Source of the DNA: Anaeramoeba flamelloides
Taxonomy: Eukaryota; Metamonada; Anaeramoebidae
Direction of reading: 5' to 3'
Assembly: GCA_027625915.1 (NCBI GenBank)
Contig: JANTQA010000075.1
Coordinates: forward strand, 1,116,001-1,180,000
DNA: 64,000 bases
The notes below the pieces were generated by a model. The model saw only the letters and a program-made list of their open reading frames with translations. It was not told where the DNA came from and did no database searches. This document shows, piece after piece, positions 34,401 to 45,959 of this stretch (positions are counted from its first letter, which is position 1; each line of letters begins with the position of its first letter). The translations under genes and the position numbers were made by a program.

Positions 34401-37400
34401 TTATGGATCATATATCATTTTTTCTAATTTTGCAAATTTTTGTTTTACAGTTTCTTCTTTTTTTTTCTTTTTCTTTTTCTAAGTTTTTTTTTTATATCCT
34501 TTTTTTCTTTTTTTTTAAAAAATTTTTTTTTCTTTTTTTTTAAAATTAAATATTGAAAAAAAATCAAGATCTTTGAAAATCCTAATTAACATTAAGGATT
34601 ATTCGAATTTTATTCCCAGTAGCTATTACTTTTATACCCACAACACGAATTATGAACTCAAAAGAATGTTGAGTTAATAGATCTTGTTAAAATGTAAAAT
34701 TTAGGTTGTTTTTGAGGAAGGCAAAAAAAATTTACTTTCCAAATCTAAAATTTTTCACTCAAAATTTTTGATTTCCAAAATGATATTGGGAAAATGTCAC
34801 TCCACTTTATATTGAAGTATGTTAGAGTTGGTCGTGAGTGTAGCCACCTATTTGAAAAGAAAGTGGAGTGACATTTTCCCAATATCAAAAAAAATAGCTT
34901 TTTATTTTTGCCTTGCTTTGTTGGGATTTTTCGAAAAGTTTTTGGATCAATAAATGATTTTTAAGCAAAATCTTAAATTGCTAAAAATTGACAATATTTG
35001 ACTTTCCCTCAATTCAATATATTTTAAAGGTCTTAATCTATTTACTGCTTTGTATTTCAATGCTCACAGAGCATAAAATTCAGATAGTCCTTAAGAAAAT
35101 TGATACTATATAAGATCTTTTAAACTGTATATAATGATTTTTAAAAAATCTTCTTGTTAAACATTTTTCAGTGAAAAGTTCAGTAATAAAAAATCGGTAA
35201 TGCTCTATTTTCAAAAATTTTTGTTAAATTCTTATTTATTTTATTCTTATTTTTAAGAATATCTTAAGTTTTTAAATAAATTCTATTTTTTATTTTTTAT
35301 ACTTTTTACCTTTTCCAAATTTCCCTTCTTAAGTTACTTGGGCTCTATGTTCCTTCTCTTTTTGTTTTTTTAGGTGTTTGGGAAAGGTAAAAAGTATAAA
35401 AAATCATTATAAGAATTGGTTGACCTGATCATGACTAACCCAACCAAACTTGTTCATGATCAGATCTTCGACGAGGACTTATGCAACTGAACTGAATCCA
35501 ACGAATGCGATCTGAAACCAACTAAAGTGAACCGAATTGAACTTTCCGTACTATCTGTCGAGTCGTTACTTTGACTGGGTTTTTGCTGTCGAGTCAGTAT
35601 CTTGTACTGGGATTTTGCGAAAACAAGATTTGGGAAACTTATAAAAAAAAAAATAAAATAATAAAAAAAAAAATAATACAAAAAAAAAAAATAAAAAAAA
35701 AAAGCAAAGCAACTGAAAAGAAAATTTCGAAAACCAAATCTTATTCTTAAAAACCAGAGCTTTTTAGATTCAACCCATCTATAAAGTTCTAAATCAAAAT
35801 TTAATAAACAGCCTTTTTCATTTGATCTATAGTTGTTCAAATATTTAGAACTCTTTATTAAAACAACCTATGGTGGCGATCCAAAAAAAACGACATAAAA
35901 GGAAACAACCACCAGCCCATTCAACACTTGGGGCACAAAAAAAACTTTTCACTGAAGTTTTTTCTTTTTTCTATTATTTTTTGACTCTCTTTCATTTCTT
36001 GCTTTTCTTTCTCTTTTTCTTGTCTTTTTTCCGAAATAATTTATTCTTTTCATTTTTTTAAAGAAAAGATATCCTTTGAGCTGTAATCCTGCTTACATTA
36101 CAGTTAGGATAAAAAAACCCTAAATACAATTTTAGAGTTTCAGGCAAATAGGAGGTAATTTTGTTGAATCACCTCTGCTCAACAATAAAAAAAAAAAAAA
36201 AATAAATTCTATTTTTTTAATCGATTACTAATAAAAAAAAATTAACTCGTAATATTTTAAAAATTTCAATTTAGACTTGTAAAAGAACAAATTACTATTT
36301 GTTAAAAAAAAAAAAAAAGGTAAACAAAAAGTTTTAAATTGAGGAGCAAGTTAAAAATAAATGTATTAAAAATTAAAATCTGAAAAAGTAGTCCAAGTAA
36401 AAAAGAATAAGAAAAATAGGAAAATAATTGCAAACATCAAAAAAATATTCATATTCTTCAAATAGAAATCTACAAATTGAGTATTGATGCTGTGTATCCT
36501 TTATTACTGAACTCATTCCACTATCGGAAGAACGTAATAAATTTGGGCCAATCAACATTGCCAAATTATGCATTTGCATCTTATTTTTTTCAAAATGAGT
36601 TGAAACTAATTTCATGTGTCTTGAAATTAAACTCATCGTATCAAAATAAGGTGTTGGTAAACATTGTATCAGATTTTTTAATTTTTTTGCCTTTTCCCAA
36701 ACAAATCTAATTTCTTTTTTTTTTGGATATTGAAATTAATTGATTTTATTTTTTTTTTTAAAAAAATATTAAAATATCAATTTAAGATTATTATTAACAA
36801 ATGATAAATAAGAATAAAATTTGATTTATTTGGTTTTGTTTTATTGTTAAAGATTTACTGCTGTTAAAAACATTTCTTATGTTACATAAAGAATTTTGAA
36901 GTGACTGAATGTGCACCTTTGAATTCAAAGAGTAACTCAAATAAACACAATCATTATAAACATTTTAATTTTAATTTCAGTTTTCTTAAATAAGAAAAAT
37001 TATTTATGTTTATTTATTTTTTTTTCAATTATTAAATTTGTTGCTTAATGGATTTATTACTGTCTTTGTTTTTATAATTATTGAAAACAACCAATTTTTA
37101 TCATAATTCGTGTAATAAGCTTAATTTCAAAAATAGGGGCAAATTTTTGATTGAAAAAAAATTGTAGTTTCTCATTTAGTGAATACCAAAACTCAACCCA
37201 GAAAAATCAGAACTTAAAACTAAAAAATAACTGTCTAAAACACCCTTTTCTGTTTTAATTATTATTTCTAATAAAAGAATAGAGAAAAGAAACCCAGAAA
37301 GAAAAAAAATAAATCTGACCCTATTTTTGAAATAATTTTTCATCTTAAAATTATCCATTTAAGATTCACCATTGCTTCCAAGAACCTTTTGAAACAACTT

Positions 37401-40400
37401 TTCATCAGAGTTATCAGATTTTTACTATTTACCCATTTGGTATCAACCCAAACTTTCCTTGATACCTTTTTCAAGATAAAAAGAATCTCAACAAAAGAAA
37501 GAAAAAAGAAAAAGAAAAAGAAAAGAAAACGAAAACAAAACCAATTTTTTTGAATGTACAACAAAGAACTCAAAGATAAAATGAATACGATCACATTCAT
37601 CACAGTGTCTCCAAATGAAAGAGAAAAGAAGATCTTATTTGATCTTGCTATTTCTTCACTTTTCAAGGAACCATTGTAACTCATTAAAGCAAATTTGGTT
37701 GATACTTGTTTTTTGAAGCAAACACTTCTTGGGTGTTTTACTTTCTTTGAATTTTACAATCCCTTTCTCCAATGCTAATTAATCTCATCTCTTGAATATT
37801 AACGGTTTTCAAAAATGTTCTTGTTCATTCAACATAAAAATAAAAATATGGAATCATTTTGAAAGAAAAATTGCAAAAAATGAATTCAACTTTGGGAAAT
37901 TTTCATTAAAAGAAGATTGTTTCTTGATATTAAATATTCAATAATGACTTTTAAAAGATATTGGGTTCAGAATATTTGGTTAACACAACACACATACCAA
38001 TAATTTAGAAAATACTAATGATGACCCTATTTTTGAAATTTAGCTTATAAAACACTGAAAGCTTTTTCTCATTGATACATCCTTAATATTAATAATTTTT
38101 TTATAATTTTTATGATATTAATCGCTCAAAAAATGAATTCATTTTCAGGATTTGGTGATTTCTGACTGTTTACAAAATAAAAAAGTTTTTGAGAATTTTT
38201 CATCAAAGCTCTTATGGTTAGAAAACTAAAGGTAATAAAGAAAAAATTGAAAATAAAAAATTCCTAAAATAGTTAAAAAATATACAAATTCGAGTACATA
38301 GTGCCCTACTCTTCGGAGGTAGTGTCTAGGTTTTTTTTTAATCACAGTTTGTGGAATCTTTATTAACTGATAATCTTTCTATCGGGTTTTTACTCCTCGT
38401 CTTTCAGGAAGTTGATAATTTTTAATTTGTTCATGTAAATGATATGTCTTAATATACGGGGATAATGTTTTTTTTAAAGAATTTGTTTTAATGAATATAG
38501 ACAGCTAAATTCGATTAGAATATTGTTAAAACCAACCCCCGATTCACTCTTTGAGTTTGACAAACCCCCATAATCTTTTACTTAAAATCGAAAAAAAATA
38601 AAAAAATTTTCAACGTTTTCTTATTTTGTAGTTACTAAAATCAAAACGATTTCAAGATCAGTCAATAAGGGTTTGAGTCTGCTGGTTTTTCTTCCAAAAT
38701 TCGAATAAATAACAAAAACAATTTTATTTCTTTTTAAAAATGGGAATTTCATTTAAAATTTTTTTCTTGAAAAAATACAACTCCTGTTTTTTTGTACCGA
38801 GTGGAAAACACTCCACCAAAACAAAACAATTTTAAAACCAAAATTGAAATTAAACTATTCTTTCCATGGGTTGAGAAAATAAATTGCTCTTTTTTGTTCT
38901 TTTCTTCAATCAAAAAAAAAAAAAGATAAAATATAATTACTATCAAACATTCAAGCTACAAACAGTTTTATTCCTGGTGTGTGTTTGTAATTTTTGAAAC
39001 CCACTTGGTAATAAATAATCTCAAAAAGTAAATCTCATGAATGAAAATGAGTACCAAATCCCCGATGTCTATTATGGATTTAATTTTTGAATAAAAAATT
39101 TCACTTCAAAAAAGCAATGAAACACGACTTTCCAGTCTTTCTCTTCTCTGAATTCCGTTTTATACTTTAGAATTAGAAATTGAAATGGTTGTTTTCAAAA
39201 AAAATTATTCCAAAAAAATAAAATACATTCTTATTTTTCGAACAATTGTAGTATTTCAAGGTATTCAATTTTTTCAATACAAATCTATTTTGTATCAATC
39301 TCTTAGGATCAAAAAACCGAGTATCTAAACTTTTTTAACCTTTTTAAATTCACATTTCAATAAGTAACTCTTCATTCAATTCCAAATTAATAGATTTTTA
39401 ATTATATTTCCAAAATAAGCAAAAAATGTTTCAGTTTTTTCTCTTTGAATTTTTTTCTTTATTAGTTTATTGATCAACAATTCCCATTCAATTTTGAATA
39501 ATAACATAAGAGCGAATATTATTATTGGGACCAATTACCGGAAATTAGAAAAAATAAAAAATACCGAAATTGTAGCGAAATACATATAATATTTTTTTAC
39601 TTAAATATTTTAATTATTTTTATTCTTCCCTTTTTTATTTAGTAAATTTTCTTTGATTACTCCTTTCTCACAAAAAATTAATTAAAAAGTTTTTCAGACT
39701 GATAAACTCAAATAAATGTTTGAAAATTTTTGCTTTTTTGATATTATAAAATTTCTAACCCTAACCAATTTAAAGCATTTCATTGGTTTAAATGTTAGAA
39801 ACTTAAAAAGTTAGTTTATTCTTCAAAACTTTCTTTGCTAATTGAGTTGTTTTAAAAGTAGGAGTTATCATATTTGATAAAATGGAAATTTAAACTAAAA
39901 ATAGGTTTAAATTTTTTTGAATTTATCAGTAATGTTTTCCATTTTTCAATTTGTTTTTCAAATCATTAATTAATTACAAACAATTGAGTCTTTGAATCAT
40001 TAATAGACATAATATTTAAATTAAAATACAAATTGATTTTCATTTAAGATTAATATTAATTTGTGTTTTATATGTTGTCAGCTATTTCTTTGATTTCTGT
40101 TATTTTGTTTGTATTTGTAAAATTTCTGTGAATTAATTGTTTTGTTTGTTTTATCTTTTAATTATTTGAAATTTAACTAAACAAAAATAATTACTCATTA
40201 TTTTTTCGATTAATATTACGAAAAACATTTCTTAAAAAAAAGTATTCTATGAAAAAAAACAATAAAAAAGAAATTAAGAAACAATTAATTCAAAAAAAAA
40301 AAAAATGCAAAAACAAACTATCGGCTTGAACAAATTTTTCATAAAGATCAAATGTTAGAGGAGGTTCTGGTAAATTTCTTAAATATAATTTAAAAACACC

Positions 40401-41499
40401 AGTTGCGTCATGTGGTGAGCTGATGTATTGATGAAGATCGACATCATCTTTTTGATTAAATAAATCCTTGAGAACAGTAATATTTTTCATATTCCCAGAG
40501 ATTCGATAAATACCTTCTGCATCAAGTCCACACTTTTCAACAAATTTGATAGTTTTTGTTATTATTGTTGGAACTTTTAATGGTTTGGATCCCCGAAATA
40601 GTGAATTTATGAGAGGCTGTTCAAAAATTGGAAATTCGGGTATTTCTAGTTTTTTATGCTTTTTAATCGAGCCGGTGTTTTGTTGAACACGCTTGACAAA
40701 GAACTCGTGTTTAAAAATAAATTCAATCTGATTTAGATCTGTAAATCCTTGTTTTACAAAGCTTTGGTTGAGATCCAAGGGAGCTTTTGGTGTGTGTTTT
40801 TTTTTTTTTTTTTTTTTTTGTGAGTTTTCAGAACGAGGATAAAAAGAAGAAAAATATTTTGACAAAAAATTCATTTGTTAAAAATCAAAAAAGAAAAAGA
40901 CAATTTTACTATTATTGTAGGTAATGATATGGTCTGCATAATTTGGTGTTTTACAACCCTTTGCAATAATTGGAAACAATTGGGTAATTGGTGTTGTTTC
41001 ATCCATTGGAACAGAAAAATGATCTCCTCTATAAATAAATGAAATGTTTCTCATTTCTTTTTTTTTAAATTCGATGGTTGTCTTTATTATTTTTGTAAAG
41101 GTTATTTTTGTGTGTTGAGATTTGAAAATTGTTTTTTTGATGGCAACAACAAATAGTTGGTTCAGTAAAGAAGATCGTTTTTGAAAGAAAAATTTGGTTT
41201 TTTGTAAATTTTAAATGGTGCTTTTTCTGAATAATTAAAAGGGTTTTGTGAGAAAAAAAACAAAAAAGAGAAATTTTTACTAATTCCCAAGGCTCATAAC
41301 TCATTAGTGTACGTTCGTCGTCTAACCAAAACCCCTCTTTCTCAGGACAATATAATCCAAAAGATTCTGCTTGATCTTTGTTATTTTTAACACATATTGC
41401 TTCGACAGATTCACGAACAGTCGTGTTTGGAGTGAACTTAATCAAGGTTGTATGTTCAGAAAATGAAAATACTACTTTTAAAACAAGGGTTGCTGCCAT
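31441..41499 (-). CDS. Talin-F0/F1-like + RhoGAP + SH3 + coiled-coil protein
   Basis: Exons, in transcript order: 41499-41281, 41081-40910, 40783-40319, 36713-36436, 31923-31441. They total 1617 nt (538 aa plus stop), with all phases matching and GT-AG at every junction. Residues 1-73 form a FERM-N/talin-F0-like fold (ESFGLYCPEKEGFWLDDERT). A second ubiquitin-like unit follows (TTIEFKKKEMRNISFIYRGD). The RhoGAP domain spans about 195-375: EGIYRISG carries arginine finger Arg224, KLYLRNLPEPPLTFDLYEKF follows, and the next exon gives KNKMQMHNLAMLIGPNLLRS. The SH3 domain (about 386-440) runs from FDYDANEESEISVKKG through WWTVKN to GFVPSSYIEP, and a coiled coil closes the protein. It should stimulate GTP hydrolysis by Rho/Rac GTPases near adhesion or actin structures. 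Introns: 199, 126, 3605 and 4512 nt; the 3.6-kb intron splits the GAP domain and the 4.5-kb one separates GAP from SH3. Confidence 0.88.
32517..33166 (+). pseudogene. Broken coding remnant within the RhoGAP intron, family unknown
   Basis: On the strand opposite to the host gene. Several protein-like stretches occur in more than one frame: around 32517-32637 (KIKDIKVSDTCVYYFDLETI), around 32650-32760 (TTINIILAPEQYHYFESG), around 32930-33015 and around 33020-33165 (KNPHAPDVFLTMNDTEHSS). Composition is unlike nearby noise. It looks broken in a handful of places. I do not recognise the family; it could be a mobile-element gene or an old host or acquired gene. Confidence 0.45.
33190..33850. repeat. 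Long dispersed repeat E, copy 1 (inverted relative to 63385-64000)
   Basis: Over about 600 bp this stretch is the reverse complement of the window's right end: aaatggtctcttttctc with agagaccattt, acaatgtttgtatttagacattg with its inverse, and ggaagttctcagaatctttccac with gtggaaagattttgggaaat. Confidence 0.65.
34782..34886. repeat. Perfect 27-nt inverted repeat hairpin
   Basis: The left arm 34782-34808 begins gatattgggaaaatgtcact; the right arm 34860-34886 is its exact reverse complement. The loop is 51 nt and relatively GC-rich (tgttagagttggtcgtgagt). Perfect arms in such an AT-rich, decaying intron suggest recent origin or selection. Confidence 0.8.
35291..35404. repeat. Foldback hairpin
   Basis: Arms attttttatactttttacct (from 35289) and aggtaaaaagtataaaaaat (35385-35404) are complementary and extend further inward with small mismatches. 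It lies just left of the GC-richer island at 35410-35640. Confidence 0.65.
35410..35640. other. GC-richer island with short hairpin and direct repeat
   Basis: Noticeably less AT-rich than its surroundings. It contains a palindrome ctgatcatga...tcatgatcag (about 35426-35463) and two tandem copies of a ~31-nt unit starting ctgtcgagtc (35556 and 35587). No protein reading is convincing. A noncoding RNA gene or a fragment of foreign DNA are both possible. Confidence 0.4.
36714..40318 (-). other. 3.6-kb intron inside the RhoGAP domain
   Basis: The donor GATA|GTTTGT and acceptor AAAAG|AAATTAG join FVQAD to KIRFVWEKAKKL, restoring the GAP helix. Inside is a short family H-type fragment at about 38285-38415; the rest is A/T-rich without identifiable content. 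The reading frames at 37176-37684 and 38749-38946 are hydrophobic low-complexity noise. Confidence 0.85.
38285..38415. repeat. Family H end fragment
   Basis: Contains gtgtctaggtttttttt and tctatcgggtttttactcctc, the latter inverted relative to about 24037-24060. Truncated relative to other H blocks. Confidence 0.4.
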
Positions 41500-41920
41500 G
41501 TTAAAAATAATAGATTGAGTATATTTTTTTTGAATTTTGTAAAGAAAAAAAAAAATGACTTTTTGAATTTTACTTATACACTACAAAAATCGCGTTCTCT
41601 GTTGAATTACATTTCGCCAATTAAACTCCATTCAGCTTGTATCTATTCAAATTATTTTTGAAAAAAATAATTTTAAAACCATCAGGCCAATTTCCCTCAA
41701 TAGAAAAAAAAAAAACAATTAAAGTACATATTCAAAAAAATTATGACAAAGGATAAAATTGAAAAGTCTTTTAATCATTTTTTGAAACTTTATTCCATTC
41801 TAAATTTCTAATGGATTTAAATTGATTGAATTGGTTTGTATTTTAAGTCAAATCATTTGTTGATAAAAACAGAATGAAGAAGAAGAAATTTAAAAAATAA
41901 AAAGAATCTGGAAATGGATT

Positions 41921-42774
41921 TTGAGATCTAAAACTTTTCTTGAAGTATACGAACATTTTCTGTACAGCGTTCCATTGGGTTTTCTAAATTCAAAAGAGTT
42001 TCAAAGTGTTGAACAAAAAAGTGTCATCAACTCAAGCCTTCTAACAAAAAAAAATTTATCGATCCTGGGTGACTTTCCAAATATTGTTCAAAATAATTTC
42101 CCAGAGCACATGGCTTTTGCTTTCAAATGTGTTTCCCCAAAATTTTACCAAAAAGCTATTCAACAAATTTACCAAAAACAAAAACTTTGGCATTGATCCT
42201 GAAGCTATCACAAAGTTTAGTAAAATATTTTTCAGAGAATATTATTCCTTCCAAATATTTTCCCAACCTCTTGAATAAGAAAAATTCTTGAATGAATCTT
42301 AAAATGTTCACACTAAGCGCTCTTCCAAAATAAATCAAAATTATAACCAACGTCAAGAAAAAAAAATTTTTTTTGTTTCAATTTTAGATCTAAAGAAGAA
42401 AAAAAGAAAAGAAAAGAAAACAAAACAAATTTTCAGTAAAAGAAATTTTTTTTTTAATGACATTGCTCTGGAAATTAACAGAATTTTCATAATAAGCGAA
42501 TAACAACCAATTATAAACAAAATTCAAATAATTAAAAAAAATACCCAAACGATTCATTTTTTTTAATATTTTACTTACAATTCTTCTTTACTTTGGGTCT
42601 AATTTTGATGTTTCAAAGAATATCGCTTCGGTGGAGATTATTACAACTTCAAAAAGGGTCACAAAAATACTCAACATTTTGCCTGACGCATCACCAAAGA
42701 AACAAAATTTGAAACTTGAACAAAATCACCTTCAAGATATTAAAAGATTAAGATCAGGATGAAATGTTGTTGAT
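41921..42774 (+). pseudogene. Coding-like remnants, family unknown
   Basis: Three plus-strand stretches look protein-like: 41930-42150 (KTFLEVYEHFLYSVPLGFLN), 42150-42278 (NFGIDPEAITKFSKIFFREY) and 42601-42774 (KNIASVEIITTSKRVTKILN, ending at the stop). They occupy different frames and I could not define exons with confidence. It could be a decayed gene head-to-head with the RhoGAP gene, or an unresolved multi-exon gene. No family recognised. Confidence 0.35.
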
Positions 42775-43094
42775 CAATTCAAAAAGTTGGTTCACGTATT
42801 GGTAAGGAAAGATACAATTTTGGGTCAGTTGTCGTAATCTTTCTTGCCTCAAATTATTTATTTTTTTTATTGTTTTTCTTATTTAAATCTTTTTATTTTT
42901 TTTTATTTTTTTTTGTAAAGCCCAAAATACTTACTTTAAGTACTATGTTTGTATTCAACAAAAAGCCGATTTTTGTCAACTTTCTTTTTCATTTTTTAAT
43001 ATTACAGAAATCACAGAAACGAGCCGGGAAAAAGTAGTAAAAAAATTTTTTTAGTTTGCTAGAAAATTTACTTGAAGATTTTTTTTAATTTACT

Positions 43095-44420
43095 AGTCCC
43101 TTAAGGTTTACAATACCTGAAATTTGAAAATAGATTATCTTGTGTCGTTTGTTACAACTTGTTAATTTGATTCTTAACTGATCGATCTTGGACTTTGTAT
43201 GGGTTTTTATAGTGGTTCAAAATGAGTAATTTTTAACAATTTTATTTTTTTTTTCCGAAATCCAAAATGAAGAGTTTAAGGGATTAGCGTCACCATAGAT
43301 TTCTCTATAATCAAAGTATGTTGTAATTGGGTGTAAATGGTATTAGTGCACCATGGCTCGAATAGCTCTAAAAAATCTATTATAAATCTTATTGCATAAC
43401 AAATTATTAAATTTTTTACTAATGATCACAATTAAAAAATTTCATTTTGAAAAATTTTTTTTTAATTCCTTTTCCAAGTCTAAAAATAAAAACCCAAAAT
43501 ACAGTATTCCAGTTTAATAATTTAGATTTAGAACTTCCAAAAGTAACTATTTTTAGAATTTTTAATTTCAAAGATTAACTCAATAATCATCAACATAAAA
43601 GTACAAAGAATGATTAGTTTTGTTTGCTTTTGATAAGCCTACTTATAGCATCAATATATTTCCATGATTTGAGAAATAATTTGACAAAAAACTTTATTCG
43701 TTAATTATTTAATTTTTAAAAAAAAAACGAATTTTTTTAGTAACTAATCTACATTTCGCCATAAATTTAAGAAAGATATTTTATGACTTTGTAGTCTGAA
43801 TAATGATAATTCAATCTTTAAATTTATGTCGAAATGCAGATTTTATTCTGAATTTGCTGGGTTTTTTACTAATACATAGATCATTTTTAATTGATGAGAT
43901 CAACAAATATTACTACTTTGGAATCGATTTTTTAGAGGCATTTGAACCATGTAACACTAATGTGGTTAGGTCCAATAACAACATACTTTGATCCTAGGCT
44001 TCTCCTTGGTAGACGCTAATCCCTTAAGATTAATTGGCTGGATAGGTAAGTTATATTGAAAATGTGGTTTGTAGGTTGTTGATTTTAATTTTTAATTAGG
44101 TTTGGTTTTATTTGAGAGCTTTTAAAACTTTTTATTGTTTTCATTTGGCTTAATTGACAAAAAAGTAAATCAAAATTCTTTTCTACAACCCAAAATTCAA
44201 AAGTTATTCTTGAACACCTATCAATCTATTTAATCTTACACTCTTCAATTTGGATTTCGGAAATAAAAAAAATAAATTGTCAAAAATTGCCATTTTGAAC
44301 CACTATTATAATCCATACCAAGCCGAAGATGGATCAGCTAAGAAACAAATTAACAAGTCACTCCACCCTACACAAGATAATCTTTTTTCGAATTTCAGGG
44401 ATTGTAATCCTTAAGGGACT
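43095..44420. mobile_element. Foldback element C carrying element B4
   Basis: The left arm (43095-43275) and right arm (about 44225-44420) are inverted copies over about 180 bp: ctagtcccttaagg / ccttaagggactcg at the ends, ttacaatacctgaaat and its inverse inside. TA flanks (43091-43092 and 44422-44423) are compatible with TA duplication; an alternative reading places TTAA flanks at the inner cccTTAAgg. The centre is filled by B4 at a TTAA. Confidence 0.6.
43280..44023. mobile_element. Family B element (B4)
   Basis: 744 bp, ends GGGATTAGCGTC and GACGCTAATCCC, precise TTAA flanks (43276-43279 and 44024-44027). Closest by eye to B1. It lies in the centre of foldback C. Confidence 0.85.
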
Positions 44421-44449
44421 CGTAACTCTTATTTATTTTTTTTTTTCCC

Positions 44450-45775
44450 AAAGGTAATAGAGTAATTATTTGCATAAGGATACAATTAAATCCGATATGC
44501 AACTTCATTTGGCCACTTTTGAGAAATGAATAATCATTTTTAAAAGATTTCATTTTTTCCAATGAAATTTTCAGTAAAAAGATCTGATCCCTTTTTGTTG
44601 AGTTTTTGGATCAAAATTAGAAAAATAAAAATTTGCAAAAAAAAATTAATTTTGAGGAAATATCACTTTTAGTAATTTCAGAGAGTCTTTATGAACAAGT
44701 AACCTGAAACTTTAATCTTATTTTAAAAATACAATAAAAATAAATCAAATGATGTATCCTTGAAGATCTAAAAAATTAAACATTTATTTTATTCACAAAT
44801 ATTTATTAGATTTTTTGAAATTTAAAAGACTTGTCAATATATTTTTTTTTCAAATATCTAGAGTATAAAAAAGGAACTGTTTGTATTAAAATCAGGTATT
44901 TGATAATATCTATATTTTTTTTTTGTATTAGAAATATGCATTTGAATTCTAATATTTATTGAAAAATCTTTAAAAAATGGAGAAATAATTGTAAAATCTA
45001 TTTGATTAATTTAATCATTGGGTTGTTAATGGTTTACTGAAATAATTAAGATTGAGTTTATAATTATTGATTATAAATAATCAAATTAAAAAGTATATCT
45101 TTAGATTATAAGTTGAATATTCAAGGTTTTAAAAAAGTTATTTGGGAGAATTTTTAATTTAATTGTTTGGTTCTTTTTCTCAGATTTTTTCATCCAATCC
45201 CGAGAAAAAATAGATTTGGTCTGTTCTTTGAATCAAAAAATTATATTTTTTACAAGTTTAAAATAATTATTATTTTTTTTTTTTTTGAAATTAAGTAGAT
45301 TGTTTAAACTTGGTTATTTTAGAACTTAGTGGTTTTTTTTAAAAGTGTATTTTTGTTCACTTCCTTTACAGGCAATAAGATTTCAATCTTCTTTCAAAGA
45401 AAATATTTTTTTTTTCAATAATTCAGAAATATGTTGGATTTTGAACTTTTCCAAAATGAGAAAAATGGATCAGACTTTTAAAAACAATAATTCATTTCTG
45501 AAAATAGCATTAAAAGTACAGCCAGTTTCACTTTTAAGGCACAAACTTTCAACGAAATTTAAGGCACAAAAAAAATCTCAAATTAAGGCACAAAATTTGG
45601 AAAATTTTTTTTTACAAATTATTTTACTAGAATTTGAATTTTGAGCTTTAATTTGAGATTTTTATTGTGCCTTAAATTTCGTTGAAAGTTTGTACCTTAA
45701 AAGTGAAACTGACTGTAAGTTATGTATTGTAGTTATCAGATTTTTACTTTATTTTTCAATTTCAAGATACGGTAA
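44450..45775 (+). repeat. F/G composite repeat, copy 1
   Basis: It starts with ggtaatagagtaattatt / gcataaggatacaattaaa, which recurs at 45968, then aaaagatctgatc (shared with 47095), aatcttattttaaaaatacaataaaaat (shared with 47225) and the F words near 45120-45340. It contains MITE A4. Shorter than copy 2 because the G part is missing. Confidence 0.55.
45519..45715. mobile_element. Family A MITE (A4)
   Basis: 197 bp, ends CAGCCAGTTTCACTTTTAAG and its inverse, TA flanks at 45517-45518 and 45716-45717. It sits within an F-type repeat whose 17740-18240 relative lacks the insertion. Confidence 0.85.
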
Positions 45776-45959
45776 TTTTTTTAAAAAATTTGTTATTGCG
45801 TTTACTTGAAGATTTTTTTATGTTTACTAGTCCCTTAAATCTCGCATAATAAAAATTTGTGAGATTTAACAGCCACCAAACCTTGATAAAAACCTGAAAT
45901 ACGTTGAATTTCAATTGCAAATATTGTCATTAAAAGACTAATAAATCTTATTCATATTA

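Noticed and set aside
35460-35840. 126-codon minus-strand frame
   Set aside because: Half of it is a translation of A/T homopolymer runs (poly-Phe/Tyr); lies inside the RhoGAP intron.
37176-37684. Hydrophobic frames suggesting membrane proteins
   Set aside because: Inside the 3.6-kb intron; Phe/Leu/Ile richness is expected from T-rich DNA.
41269-41499. Reading of the first RhoGAP exon continuing through the intron to 41065
   Set aside because: The continuation is low-complexity; splicing at TTA|GTAAAA to ag|ACAACC restores the F0-F1 linker and correct phase.
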